Source: Datisca glomerata (taxonomy: Eukaryota; Streptophyta; Magnoliopsida; Cucurbitales; Datiscaceae). From it: 64,000 nt of DNA. Made by a program: the position numbers and the translations under genes. The stretch lies in assembly GCA_003255025.1 (NCBI GenBank), contig QANY01005056.1, positions 124,001-188,000 on the forward strand, written 5' to 3'. Below the pieces are notes generated by a model that saw nothing but the letters and a program-made list of their open reading frames with translations, was not told the origin of the DNA and ran no database searches. Shown piece by piece: positions 11,783 to 23,335 of this stretch; within the stretch, counting starts at the first letter, position 1, and every line of letters begins with the position of its first letter.

Positions 11783-13885
11783 TCTTAACGAAAGATAAAG
11801 GAGAGAAAGAGAATATCATTTGATGAGGCAAAAATAGATGAAGGTGAAATACACAGTAAGAGGTGCGGGTGGAGGCGCAAAATGGTGGTGGCTGAGAAGT
11901 CTATGTAAAATAGGAGGATGATGTTTAAGAGAGGGAATGGAAGGAAGGCCAACTGGAGTTTTGTATGTTCTTTTCTAGTTTAGATCTGATAATTGTCTCT
12001 GCTATAGTCAACATTGAATGAAAAATAAGCAATAAAATGTGTTCTTCAAAATATAATGATTTTGCTCTCAAATGTTTTTGTTTTTTAAAATTTTCAGGTT
12101 CTACTCATGATTTGTTTTCTTCATAAATTTCTCTTTATAATAATTCATTCAATGGTTAGTTCATGTGAATTTTGTCATGAAGATATATAATTATGTTATT
12201 GTTCGTCAATTTTTATCTTCTATAATTCTCTCTCTTTTGCACTATTTTTTAGTTGCAAAACAGAGTAATTTCTATATTTTGTACATTTTTACATTTTCAA
12301 TTTGTTATGAGATATATTATTTTGTTCTATTAGTAGTTAATTATATATTGTATTATTATGTACTTTGCATGTTAATGCATTACATATTCTTTTATTTGTT
12401 TGTTCTTACATGTCAGTAGTCAATCTTCTATAAGACATATTTTATAATGGAATGTGGGATGAATGAAAGAATCACGTAAACTATAAGTTGAAGTCATTGA
12501 TTTTTGGTAAAGATGCATCAAATGATGTGTTATTAAAGTAGATGTGATAATATGTTGTAACTAATTTTAATAGTTTATTGATCTCATTCTCACTATCTCA
12601 CTATCTCAGGCGTTCGCAATCTTCATATTATCACATCTACTTTAATAACAAACCCTAACCCAATCTTTTCGTCTACGACATCGTCATGGGTGATATATAC
12701 TCCTCTTTCTCTCAATCTTTTCGTCTCTCTCTTTCTCTCATTTTACCAAACCCTAACCCAACCCTAATTGTAGCTCTCAGCTCACAATGTCGTAGCAAAG
12801 GTTAATTTTTGCCTTCAGGTTTTAATGCATTGTTCTCGTAGTGGTTGGCTGTATGAGCTTGGGAAATTCGAGCTTGAAGGACGAAATGGAGGGTTTGAAG
12901 GAGCTGAGATTAGGACATTGGTGGAGTCGTTGCAGAGCTTACTGGACAGTCAACGAAATAGTGCGTTTTCAACATCACACAATGCAAACTTGCTGGCGTT
13001 CATACTTTATCTCAAGTAATTGTGTGTTTTCTTCATTACATTATATTTATCTTTTGTTTATAAGCAATGGTGTATGAGATGGTAAATGCTCAATTGCTCA
13101 ACAATATTTGGAGTTGGAACAATTAAGGGGCATCACTCAATATAGACTCGAGTATTAGGGGTGTTTGGGTGTCCCGAAAAAATTGTGTCATCCCAAAAAT
13201 TGTCCCGAACTGAGCGGGATGAGACGGTTTTTTCGCTCAGCTCAGGACGGGACGGGATAAAATTCTTTTGTCCCATCCGGGTTAGGACACGGGACAACTT
13301 TGAAAAAACTGACTTTATCTCATCCCATCCCATCATGAAGGTTTTATGCATAGCCATTTATTTTTAATTTTAACCATTGAGGCCATTTGATCCTAGTTAA
13401 TTAGTAATTCTAATAAAGTTAAGTTTCTGAATAAATTTAAATGGTAAAATTACATGATATGGTTTTAAGATTTTCATATTTGGTAACTCATTTTTAAGTT
13501 AAAAAATTACCGTGAAAAATATAATTACCTTATTTGGTATGTAAGAAACACTTAATTAAAGTTGTTGAGAAAGTTTTGTAAAGTTGTTGAAAATTTTATA
13601 TAAAATATATCGGTGCAATAAAATTATTGATTATTAATAATTTTTTTATCAAGTTTAAAATTATTGTCAATGATTATTTATATATTTTAATATAACAAAA
13701 TATCTTATATATATCTATGTGTGTGAGTTAATATTATAGAACCCTATGTACTTTGTCCCAAAATTAACTTACCCTCCTAAACTTTATTCTCTTCCTTATT
13801 GATCCTTCAACTTTCTTCATTCATCAAATTACTCATTGGCCATCAATTTAGTTCAATTCAATTCGATGGATGATATTTTGTGAAC
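11783..13885. repeat. Unclassified repeat, copy 2 of 3 (longest)
   Basis: Matches 14526-16270 over most of its length. Shared landmarks are GATGAGGCAAAAA, GGTGCGGGTGGAGGCGCAAAATG, GGTTCTACTCATGATTTG, GCAAAACAGAGTAATTTCTATA, GTAGCTCTCAGCTCACAATG and GTCCCGAACTGAGCGGGAT. Both end near a TTCAATTCGATGGATGATATT-like stretch. The offset between copies is about 2.7 kb, so they may be a local tandem duplication. The inner layout (CT-rich leader, short coding-like stretch, donor-like CTCAA|GTAAT) suggests a captured or ancestral gene 5' part. Confidence 0.75.
12880..13019 (+). pseudogene. Exon-like stretch in repeat copy 2, product unknown
   Basis: The frame reads leucine-rich residues including IRTLVESLQSLLDSQRN and then HNANLLAFILYLK, stopping at a donor-like GTAAT just after TATCTCAA. 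The same peptide is preserved, with substitutions and occasional stops, in copy 1 (about 4800-4922) and copy 3 (about 15560-15697). That conservation argues it was once coding. I do not recognise the parent gene. It looks like the first coding exon of a helical protein, captured or left behind within the repeat. Confidence 0.4.
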
Positions 13886-13889
13886 AAAA

Positions 13890-14300
13890 AGTTCTAGTTG
13901 TGCCTTTGTCTACCTCAGTGAGGGAGGTATACTCTTCATAGAGAACTCCTAGCTATAGTAGCAGCCTTGGATTAGGCCTCTTCATCAAAGTTGGCTTAAG
14001 TGATTATAGGTCCTCGAGTATTGTGGTCCCTTGGGTCATAAATAATATGTTCAGAGATTGATGGCTCTACAACCTTGTATATCAAGCCCACATTAAATTT
14101 AATCAATCTTTAGGTATTTTCTTAGTACGGGTTGATATTAAGTTTAATTTTATCGCTGATACTATTGGAAAACATAGTCTCGATCAGATTGGTTATAACT
14201 TCTTTTTAGTTCCCTCCATATTTAGGTCGATTGAAAATGAGAAAGTGATTGTAAGAATGGGCACGGACCCTCAAAATCAAATCTTGTTTGGTTAAAAAAA
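13890..14300 (+). pseudogene. Possible LINE-type RNase H remnant
   Basis: Between the two long repeat copies, a plus-strand frame near 14135-14297 reads FIADTIGKHSLDQIGYNFF and then VPSIF, resembling the end of the RNase H domain of plant LINE-type reverse transcriptases (usual pattern N-x-VAD-x-LAKH). Upstream, about 13930-13990, ELLAIVAAL fits the RNase H helix. Stops separate the pieces. No poly-A tail or target duplication was seen. Confidence 0.4.
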
Positions 14301-14525
14301 TGAAGTTTCTTTTACGAAGCAACCCACTGAAGGCCAATATTACAAAATAGCCTGGTCACATCTCATTCTCCATTTCTCAGTCCGAGTCTTCCCTTCTCCA
14401 TTTCCCAGTCAAACTCTCTGCTTCTCCCAGTTAATTCAGTTCCTCTCAAGATCAGTAGTTCAGCTCGTCACAGGTATATCTCATTGATTTTCCTCTGAAT
14501 CACTTACTGTCTTTCCATTAAATTT

Positions 14526-16270
14526 TCTTTCTTAACGAGAGATAGAGGAGAGATAGAAAGTACCATTTGATGAGGCAAAAAAGATGAAGACGAAATACAC
14601 AGTCGGAGGTGCGGGTGGAGGCGCAAAATGACGGTGGCTGAGAAGTCTGTAAAATAGGAGGATGTTGTTTAAGAGAGGGAATGGAAGGAGGGACAACTGG
14701 AGTTTGTATGTTCTTTTCTAGTTTAGTTCTGATAATAGTCTATGTCGTAGTCAGGATTAATGAAAAATAAGAAATAAAACATATTCTTTAATATATAATG
14801 ATTTTTCTCTCAAATTTTTTTAAATTTTCAGGTTCTACTCATGATTTGTTTTCTTTTTCAAATTTTCTTTAACAATTCATTCAACGGTTAGTTGATGTGA
14901 ATTTTGTCATGAAGATATATAGATTATGTTATTATTCGTCAATTTTTATTTACTGTGATTCTCCCTCTGTTTTGCTTTATTTTTCAGACGCAAAACAGAG
15001 TAATTTCTATAGTTTGTAGATTTTCACATTTTCAGTTTGTTATGTGATAAATTATTTTCTTATATTAATAGTTAAATATGTATTGTATTATTATGTACTT
15101 TGCATGTTAATGCATTACCTATTTTTTTATTTGTTTGTCAGATAGTCAATCTTCTATAACACATTTTTTATAATGGAATGTAAAGTGAATGAAAGAATCA
15201 CGTAAACTATAAGTTGAAGTCATTGATTGTTGGTGAAGATGCATTACATAATGTGTTATTGAATAGATATGATAATATTTTGTAACTAATTTTAATAGTT
15301 TATTGATCTTATTCTCACTATCTCAGGCGTTCGAAAAAACCCTAAGGGCATTCGTCCTCGTCATGGGTGATGTATACTCCTCTTTCTCTCAACCTTTTCG
15401 TCTCTCTCTTTCTCTCATTTTATAGAACCCTAACCTAACCCTAATTGTAGCTCTGAGCTCACAATGTCATAGCAAAGACTAATTTTGGCCTTCATGTTTT
15501 AATGCGTTGTTCTCGTAGTGGTTGGTTGTATGAGCTTGGGAAATTGGAGCATGAGGGACGATAATGGAGGGCTTGAAGGAGCTGGAGATTAGGACATTGG
15601 TGGCGTCCTTGCAGAGGTTCATGGACTGGAACCTAAATAGTGTGTTTTCAACATTACACAATGCAAACTTACTAGCGTTCATAATTTATCTCAAGTAAGT
15701 GTGTGTTTTCTTCATTACATTATATTTATGTTTTGTTTATAAGCGATGGTGTATAAGATGATAAATGTTCAATTGCTCAACAATACTTGGAGTTAGAACA
15801 TTTAAGGGGCATCACTCAATATAGACTCGAGTAATTAGGGGTGTGTGGTGTCCCAAAAAATTGTGCCACCCCAAAAATTGTCCCGAACTGAGCGGGATGG
15901 GAAGAGTTTTTTGCTTAGGTCAGGACGGGACATGATAAAATTCTTCAGTGCCGGTCGAGATAGGACACGGGACAACTTTGAAAAAACCAACTTTGTCCCG
16001 TCCCGTCCCATCATGAAGTTTTTATACATAGCCATCTATTTTTAATTTTAACCCTTATGGCCATTTGATGCTGGTTAATTACGAATTGTATGAAAGTTAA
16101 GTTTCTGGGTAAGTTTAAATAATAAAATTACATGAAGATTTGGTAATACATTGTTCAGTTAAAAAGTTACTGGGAAAAATATAATTACCTTGTTTGATAT
16201 GTAGGAAATCAAATTACCCCAGGGCCATCAGTTCAGTTCAGTTCAATTCGGTGGGTGATATTTGTGAAGA
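14526..16270. repeat. Unclassified repeat, copy 3 of 3
   Basis: Third copy of the family, parallel to copy 2 and lacking part of its right end (about 200 bp missing near 16205). Upstream at 14370-14475 a CT-rich leader ends in a donor-like TCACAG|GTATATC. The coding-like stretch (about 15560-15697) keeps the IRTLVASLQRF and HNANLLAFI segments seen in the other copies. The right end adjoins a CG/CA/TA microsatellite. Confidence 0.7.
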
Positions 16271-16299
16271 AATCACGCGGAACTAAAATGAACCAAACC

Positions 16300-16317
16300 C
16301 CGCGCGCGCGCACACAC

Positions 16318-16352
<35 letters not shown>
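16300..16352. repeat. Compound (CG)n(CA)n(TA)n microsatellite
   Basis: Alternating purine-pyrimidine run: CGCGCGCGCG, then CACACACACA, then about thirteen TA units. Such runs are hard to sequence; the one ambiguous base of the window (16393) lies close by. Confidence 0.9.
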
Positions 16353-16379
16353 TATGAAAATAGATATTTGCATACAAAA

Positions 16380-16565
16380 ACTAATTACAATANGATCTAT
16401 TTGATCATATTCTAATTCAATATGTTTATCATTTATTATGTCAGGTATTGAAGTTATTGTTGACATACTACTATTAGAAGAATTACTTCTAAATAATCTA
16501 TTCATGACTCAACTAACTAATTGTTCTTATTATTGAGAATTTCATACTGTATTTTGTTACTAACA
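16380..16565 (-). pseudogene. Endogenous pararetrovirus: leader and movement-protein N-terminus, inverted copy 1
   Basis: On the minus strand this repeats the leader (TGAAATTCTCAATAATAAGAA) and first residues (SNSSNSSMSTITSIPDIIN) of the movement protein seen on the plus strand at 17125-17280. It stops after about 40 residues, where it runs into the microsatellite. It contains the ambiguous base at 16393. This is a fragment only, one of three partial copies of the same viral region within 1.6 kb. Confidence 0.75.
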
Positions 16566-16614
16566 TTGTGGTGACTTCTACAATCTCTTATTGGTAACCA
16601 ATAGTTTTAATATT

Positions 16615-17120
16615 TAAAGTTAATGATTTTAAAATATGAGGATCTGCTAAACTAACATACAAATCTGGGTGAGAAACAATCGAAACAGATTGGACCATTA
16701 TAAAGTGAGGATTCAATTAATTCTAAATTAGTATCATTAAAATTTATAAATCTTGCATCTCGCAAGGCTAGCAAGACAAAAGTATTTAAACATCTTCTTG
16801 TGAGTGGTTTAACTCCAATCTGGACTAAACCAAAATGAAAGAAATTATATCCTTCTTGAATATGATGCTTCATTGCATCAGAGGAAAGTAATTGACAGGA
16901 ATCATGCTCTTTCCCAAGAGCATATATTTTTTCAATTGTTTTTACATGATGCTGAGACTTGAAGGAAGCAACAGACCATGTTGATTTATACATATTTTTA
17001 TTAGAGATTTTAGGTATATTCTATACCCTATCTACTTGATCATCAACTAATTCAATATGTTCCTAATTTATTATGTCAGATATTGAATTTATTAGACCTA
17101 TTACTACGAGAAGAATTAGT
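16615..17120 (-). pseudogene. Endogenous pararetrovirus: movement-protein fragment, inverted copy 2
   Basis: The minus strand encodes the N-terminal and central part of a caulimovirid movement protein (30K family). The 113-residue open part shows LSSDAMKHHIQEGYNFFHFG, PLTRRCLNTFVLLALRD and the ESSLYNGPICFDCF block typical of this family. It is a near-mirror of 17174-17700 on the plus strand; the arms meet at about 17120-17125. The C-terminal half is missing, and stops interrupt the N-terminal part. Confidence 0.8.
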
Positions 17121-17173
17121 AAAAAATATAATATGAAATTCTCAATAATAAGAATAATTTAGTTAATTGAGTC

Positions 17174-18059
17174 ATGAGTAGATTATCTAGAAGTAATTCT
17201 TCTAGTAGTAATAGGTCTACAATAATCTCAATACCTGACATAATAAATTATGAACATATTGAATTAGCAGATGATCAGGTAGATCATAGGGTATGGAATA
17301 TACCTAAAATCCCCAATAAAAATATTTATAAATTAACATGGTTTGTTACTTCCTTCAAACCTCAGCATCATGTAAAAATTAAAAAAATATATGTTCTTGG
17401 GAAAGAGCATGAAACCTGTCAATTACTTTCTTCTGATGCAATGAAGCATCATATTCAAGAAGGATATAATTTCTTTCATTTTGGTTTAATCCAGATTGGA
17501 GTTAAAACCACTCATAAGAAGATGCATAAATTCCTCTGTCTTGCTAGCCTTGCGAGATGCAATATTTATAAATTTTAATGATAGTATTTTAGGATTGATT
17601 GAATCTTCACTTTGTAATGGGTCAATCTGTTTTGATTGTTTCACAGATTTGTGTGTTAGTTTAGCAGATCCCCATATTTTAAAATCATTAACTTTAAATA
17701 TTAAAACTAGAGATTACCAAGTCATAGAAGGCACCCAACCTCTAGCTTTAATCTTTAAAATTCATTACAAAGTAACCAAAATAGATCTGAATTTTCTAGC
17801 CATCGATAGGAGTCCAAAGAATCAAACCCTATTGATCCAATCTAGCCAAAGTAATGCCAATATTAGAGTTCCTAAAACAATTAGGTGGTCTGATATTAAT
17901 TTTCCTTTAAATTGGCTTTTAACTAATGAAAGTCAACCTACTACAATCCAAAGACCAATTGAAGATGTAGATTACATCCAGCAGTATATGGATGGTACTG
18001 TTAAAATTAACATTCAATCATCTTTTAGTTCTAATCCACAAATTAGGGAGTATAGCTAG
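17174..18059 (+). pseudogene. Endogenous pararetrovirus movement protein, frameshifted
   Basis: The most complete of three copies. Movement proteins of Caulimoviridae modify plasmodesmata to let virus pass between cells. A first frame (17174-17578) gives the N-terminal part with SIPDIIN and SSDAMKHHIQEGYNFFHFG. A second frame (17496-18059) continues with LIRRCINSSVLLALRDAIF, ESSLCNGSICFDCF, SLADPHILKSLTLNIKTRDY and the C-terminal part. The frame change lies at about 17500, near an AAAACC run, so the protein is not expressed intact. A leader of about 50 bp precedes the start. Genus is not assigned; the overall layout resembles petuvirus/florendovirus-type polyproteins. Confidence 0.8.
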
Positions 18060-18605
18060 TCTAGTACCCCTAGAAATTTTTTTTCTGAATCATCCATAAA
18101 TAATAATCAAAATCTTAGGATTCAACAATTAGAACAAGAATTAAAAAATTTACAAATTAAAAATTTAAGACTTAAAGGCATAGCCGCAAGTTCTCAAGTT
18201 AGTCAGCCAGTCTTTAATAATAAGTCTGATCAATCTGACGAAGTTGAAGCACCCACTGGATATGATTTCTAAGGAAACCTTCACTCTATTAATCCTCAAC
18301 TCTTAGTTCTAAATATAGAAGCCCTCTAAGTCAAGAATATAAATCAGATTGGGAAGGTTTAACCGAACACAATAATGACCCAACCAATCTAGATAAATAT
18401 AATAGGTTCAGAGACTGATATAACATGGATCAAAGAAAAATCAAACTTTCTGAATGGAAGACATTCATGCAAGAATTTAGAATGGATAATTTTTTCCTTG
18501 ATTATGTTGAAGATATTTACGAGAAAAATATCAAAGTAATTTCAAAGTATAAATGGGTTAAGGGAGACTCTAGTGTAGTATCTACTAGTCATCCTCCTTA
18601 AATAT
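18060..18605 (+). pseudogene. Endogenous pararetrovirus, region after the movement protein
   Basis: Plus-strand frames with stops continue the viral reading. A heptad-like stretch at 18118-18175 (RIQQLEQELKNLQIKNLRLK) looks like a short coiled coil. Further on (about 18425-18600) another frame gives a tryptophan- and acid-containing stretch with WKTFMQEFRMDNFFLDYVE. Frames change several times. I cannot name a domain; position suggests the linker between movement protein and coat protein. Confidence 0.5.
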
Positions 18606-19130
18606 AAGTTTGAGGCTACTCTCAAGTCATAAACTAGCTTTGAAGTATGAGTTAGGCCTCAAGACTTTAACAAGAGATATTAGAGTAGGACATGCTGAGT
18701 TTCAACTCTCGCATCAACAGTTTTACTCCATAGATAAAATTTCCACGTGTCATATGACCATTAAAACAATTTTAGGCTTATACGTGAGAGAGGATGTTGA
18801 ATTAAATATATAATTTTATCTTAACTCAACAGTAAGCTTTTGAGATAATTGACAACTTAACATGTATATATATATATATATCAGAGCTAACTCAATCACA
18901 ACTAGACCTATACTACCTTTCTACGCAATAAAGACCAGGAAAAATACTAGCCTGCACGTAACGGGGGTGTTGCGAAAATAATCTTACATCGAAAATATGT
19001 TATGGGTTAAGAATATAATATAAGTTCAGTTTTCTCTCAAAAAAATAGTATAAGCTTGAGATAATACTCAACTCAAGATTTTACATTGTTAGTTACTTAA
19101 CCAACATTTTCTTATAAGGGTTAACTGCTC
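18606..19130. repeat. Unclassified insertion-like stretch between viral segments
   Basis: No viral or host coding content. Contains a (TA)n run at about 18864-18882 followed by TATCAGAGCTAA, which resembles an initiator-tRNA primer binding site but lacks a flanking LTR. Phrases such as CATCGAAAATATGTTATGGGTTAAG and TTTTCTCTCAAAAAAATAGTATAAGC resemble dispersed short plant repeats. Boundaries are approximate. Confidence 0.35.
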
Positions 19131-20645
19131 TGCAGCCAAACATATATTTAAAAAAGACGTACAGAATCTTGCTTCCAAGCAAATATTTGCCTCTTGGCAA
19201 AGTTTATTATCAGTATTTGATTTTGATAATAAACATACCAAAAGTGAACAAAATTTTTACCAGACTTTCTAACCCGTGAATATTTGCAGGGTTCATGAAC
19301 AGAAACAGAGGTCGAGGCCATAGAGGTCGCAACAACGGCAATCCTTATACAATAGAATTTCCTAGTTTGAACAGAAATATTAACAGTAATCAAGAGGCTT
19401 CTTCGAAAAAACTACTAAAGATGTCCTCATTTGACCACAGTACATCTTCAAGAGTATTACTGAAGAAACTATTCTCTTCATTAAAACAGCAGATGAGCAA
19501 TGGATGCCAAATCCATGGGAAATAAAGAAACGATTTTTATCTACTCAATCATTCCTACTCATTTTGAACAGTATCGCTATATCTATGAAGCCATTGTGCT
19601 TGAAACATCAGCCATGGAGATCTAACATACGCTCCATGATTCCACCAGAATTGGTAGCCCTATTACATACAGTAAGGCTACTATTCACAACATTATGCCT
19701 ATTAGGCAATAATGTTCACACCCTCATACAACCAGAAGCCTTGGACCATCAGAAGATAAGTATAGTTATTGAGATTACATTGTTTCCTTTACCTATGTCT
19801 TTTATTACCAGAATTCAATGCATAATCACACTTGGTTTATCAGAATATATCCTGATGTCCTTAAAAACGATCTCACCAATTGGTTTATAAGAATATATCT
19901 TTAGAGCTTGCTCCTACTAATGAGAGCGCTAAACCGTTAGGCATCTCCCCTTATGTTAAGATTCCAGAATAACCCAATCAAGAAACCTTAAAGGTTAAAG
20001 ACATTGTAACTTTAACCAAACAGAACAACTATACTAACATTTTCTTTCAAACTGTAGGTAATCAACTTACCCATATAGAGGAACAGGTAGACAATATACA
20101 TGACAAGATTGAAGACCAGTAGAATAAAGGTCAAGAGAAACCTAAACCTTTAAATCTTCAACCAGACAATATCAAGCCTCCTCTTGAAATTCATAATTTT
20201 AAGCTAAAGTCTACCAAAAAAGAGAGACTTTATGGCCACTCTTATTGAAAAAATAAAAAATTTGAAGATAAGTGAGCCAGAATCTCCAGGAACAAAATCT
20301 CCAAAGCAGGTTAATATGATGAACCATGGTGATTCATCTGCACCAGCAAATGATGATGAAAGAGAAGGTTATACTATTTCCAAATTCTTGACCTCCAGAA
20401 AAACTTTGATAGTATCAACAATCCTACCCCAAGTCTACCTAGCATATAGTTTTACTTGGACCTGGTAAGTATTACTATCCTCGACCTACCACCCAGGACA
20501 TTCTGTATGAAGAAAACTTACTTTATACTAAAAATTTTACCATGGTAAAACTATCTATGAATGAAACATAGATGGTAAATCTGAATATCAAGTCTTCGAA
20601 ACCATGCATCATATGATTATGTATGTATCAGTATGCAAAAAGAAT
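19131..20645 (+). pseudogene. Endogenous pararetrovirus, polyprotein part up to coat protein N-terminus
   Basis: Degraded plus-strand frames. An RG-rich stretch (NRNRGRGHRGRNNGN, about 19298-19345) could bind nucleic acid. Further frames run through 19500-19900. The last open part (20232-20468) is acidic and low-complexity, followed by out-of-frame pieces and the segment HHMIMYVSVCKKN, where viral sequence stops at about 20645. In family polyproteins the next segment is the coat protein core, which here continues on the opposite strand from 23335 leftwards. Many stops; not expressible. Confidence 0.6.
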
Positions 20646-21480
20646 GTTTGGAAAAGTTTCATTTTAGATGCAGATAAAACTAAACCAATTCTGATAATCA
20701 CATGCTTAAATATATGCAGATGCTTAACATGCTGATCTATGGATGATGAGAAAATTAAAACATCATCAATATAACAGATAATAAATTTAGTATATAAATT
20801 AAAAATATCATTCATGATATGTTGAAATTCTGAAAGTCCATTCTTAACACCGAATGGTAACACGTTCCACTGATAATGACCAAAGGGAACGGTAAATGCT
20901 GTTTTATATTTCTCTTGTTCAGTAATTTAGATTTGCCAAAATGCTTATTTTAAATCAAATTTAGAAAAAATTACTAAATGAGCTAATCGATCTAAAAGAT
21001 CATTTTTATTCGAAATAGGATACCTAATCCATTGGAGGGCATCATTGAGCAGTTTATGATGACTAAACAGGGTTGTCCTTGTTCAATCTCAACATTCTTG
21101 TAAACATAGAATGCTGTGCAACTCTAGGGAGACTAGGTCTGATGAGTTTTTTATGTATTTCTATTTTGCAAATTTCAAGATATTCTTTCTTCATATGACT
21201 GGGTCTAGATTTAGTTGGAATATATCTTTCATCAAAATCCTGGTGATAAGATAGAGAAATAATATGCTCTTTTCTATTCTAAAAAAGCATTTGGCAGATC
21301 ACTGCAAATTTTAGTTTGAAATTCTGTTAAAAATGTTTTTAATTTTATTTTGAATAGAAGGCTGCTGAATTTTCTGTTCAAGAGTCAAAAATTGATTTTT
21401 TTTAAGGAAGTTAATTTGATTTTCTTTATATTGTATAAGATCTTTCATAAGATCTAATTCTTTGGTGTATGATTTTGTAA
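20646..21480 (-). pseudogene. Endogenous pararetrovirus reverse transcriptase fragment
   Basis: Minus-strand remnant of the RT domain that copies the viral pregenomic RNA. The catalytic block YIDDVLIFSSSIDQH lies in an 84-residue stretch (20609-20863), preceded by PFGVKNGLSEFQHIMNDIFN, a standard RT segment. An upstream motif A-like FSKFDLK lies near 20960. Stops interrupt the upstream half. Sequence matching RT ends at the rearrangement breakpoint (about 20645), so the rest of RT and all RNase H are absent. Confidence 0.8.
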
Positions 21481-21496
21481 TAAATTTGAAAATAAT

Positions 21497-21808
21497 TTAT
21501 CTGTTGTTAATGGTAGTATGAATGCCATTACTATCAATTTTATCTATAAGCATCAAAAGACACATAAAAGAATTGCCTAGGATGATATTCTGTGTCATGT
21601 TTTTTAATAAAACAAATGAAGTAGGTAAACAAATACCTTTATTGCAGATTAAAACTTCTGTTAATTTAAATTCAATTTTCATTCTGTTACCAGTTGCACT
21701 GGTAAGAGATTGAGTGGTGTTCTGAAAATACTTAGTAGGGATTAAACTCTCTTGAATACAGTTCATATCAATCTCTGTATCAATAAGGGCGATATCATCT
21801 TTTATCAT
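21497..21808 (-). pseudogene. Endogenous pararetrovirus aspartic protease fragment
   Basis: A 103-residue stretch with ALIDTEIDMNCI near its start, where the usual DTG/DSG triad reads DTE, and NIILGNSFM near the end, the hydrophobic-ILG segment of retroviral-type proteases. In the virus this protease cuts the polyprotein. It lies between the coat-side linker and RT, the expected order. The third position of the catalytic triad is changed, so activity is unlikely. Confidence 0.7.
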
Positions 21809-21850
21809 AAAATCAGATTTAATAATAAAATTAATTCTGGTGTATCATTT

Positions 21851-22234
21851 TTAAAAAGTTACTTTGTTCATAATCATAAGGTATTGGTTACTGTCATCCT
21901 TCTTCGAAGGAGAAGAACATTCTGGTCCCATGGGTTCCATGGGATTCTTGCCTTTAGAGAAAAACTCTTTCTTAATAAGGGCAAGATCCTGAAAAATAAT
22001 TTGATTAATAGTCTGTAACTGTTTAATTTTTGTTTTAAGAAGATTAACTTCCATATTTAGATCCTGGATAGTAATAGGTTTTTCTATAACCTTATTCTGT
22101 ATGCGGTCCATGATTTCTCGCATACTGTAATTCTCAATTGGAAGAATATCTTCTTTGAGATGTTCTTTATAAAGTGTTTCCAAAAACTTTAATTTGGTTT
22201 CTAGATCTTGTATCTGGTCAGTAAAGCTAAGCAT
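21851..22234 (-). pseudogene. Endogenous pararetrovirus linker with coiled-coil character
   Basis: A 127-residue minus-strand stretch rich in K, E, L and I with heptad-like spacing (for example TIQDLNMEVNLLKTKIKQL). It lies between the zinc-knuckle coat protein and the protease. No named domain recognised; likely polyprotein spacer. Confidence 0.5.
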
Positions 22235-22307
22235 ATGCTTCTGAATTCTGTAAGAACATTGATACTAGGTTTACCTAGATCAAGGCCATTCATTTCAACA
22301 ATGGCTT

Positions 22308-23335
22308 TCAATTAACTAGTTCTGTTAACATGTTGCGATTCTTATTATTACAACAGAGTTCAGTCTGATAAGAAGATGAATCTAAATCAGATGAATAAAT
22401 TTCAGCTAGAGTATCCTCTGAACTGAATTCTGAAGAGGAGTTGTCTTTGTCAGAGATACAGCTAAGGATTTTCTGTTGGGTTTCCTCATCAAGAGATGAC
22501 TCATGAAGTTTCTGTTTGAGTTTGCACTCATTATCATAGTGCCCTTTAGCGCCACATCTGAAGCACTTAACTTCTGATCTTTCATTCTTAGGAAGAACTT
22601 TTCTTTTTTCTGAATTTCTTTTTAGGAATGCCAGGGTCATATTTAGGAGCTTTAGGAGCTTTTCTGGAATGGAACCTTTTGTATTTCTTAGGTCGAGGAT
22701 TTCTGGAAGTTAAAAGGTACTGTATTTTGGTGTCATAGGCGAATTGATCACAAAATTCGCCAAATTCTTGACGGTTGGATAAGTTCTGCCTTTTCATTTG
22801 TTGCTGAAGTTTTAGATCATTGTAGAGGGCTAAACCTTCTTCAATAATAACTGCAATAAGAGATCCATAAGTATGCTGATTGTAGGGAATATCAATTTGA
22901 TTGTGCTTATCCCTAAGTTTCTTTCGAACTTTTTCTGCAAAAAGATTAGGAAGGCCGTCAATAAATTTGGCTTTCCAATAGTTGATGTTGGCATCTGTAT
23001 GTTGTATGACCTTCATTTGGAATACATCCTTATACCATCTAAAATGGGTTAAAGAAGGGCAACGAAGGTTCTGTAAGAGTTCTCTATGCTGGTCAGTATT
23101 AATAATTTCTAGTCCAATAAAATGGTGAATGGTGCTTGGGCTAGAGTATAGCAAGCATCTTCAGTTTTGGTTTCAGTATGATTAAAAACGATTAATTTTA
23201 ATCTTAGAAGCATTAAGATTTCATCCCGTTGATGTTGAGTGAGACAATTATCCCACCATCCTTTTAGAATACCAGTAAAGCCATTGATAAGAAATCTGAC
23301 TATTTGATGATCAGATGATTAATCATAAAAATTCT
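22308..23335 (-). pseudogene. Endogenous pararetrovirus coat protein with zinc knuckle, frameshifted
   Basis: The coat (gag-like) protein packages the viral genome. Two overlapping frames (22588-23154 and 22308-22640) cover it. The first holds the helical core (for example YWKAKFIDGLPNLFAEKVR) and a basic RPKKYKRFHSRKAPK tract. The second holds the zinc knuckle CFRCGAKGHYDNEC, followed by an acidic, serine-rich tail. A frame change is needed where they overlap. Upstream, 23155-23335 continues the coat core in broken frames with NGFTGILKGWWDN, up to the second rearrangement breakpoint. Confidence 0.8.

Noticed and set aside
12165..12419. 84-residue hydrophobic plus-strand frame in repeat copy 2
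   Set aside because: Not preserved in repeat copy 3 and composed of AT-rich codons; intron-like sequence.
18864..18892. Primer binding site after a TA run (TATCAGAGCTAA)
   Set aside because: No LTR precedes it and no element follows; the first bases TGG of the usual site are missing.
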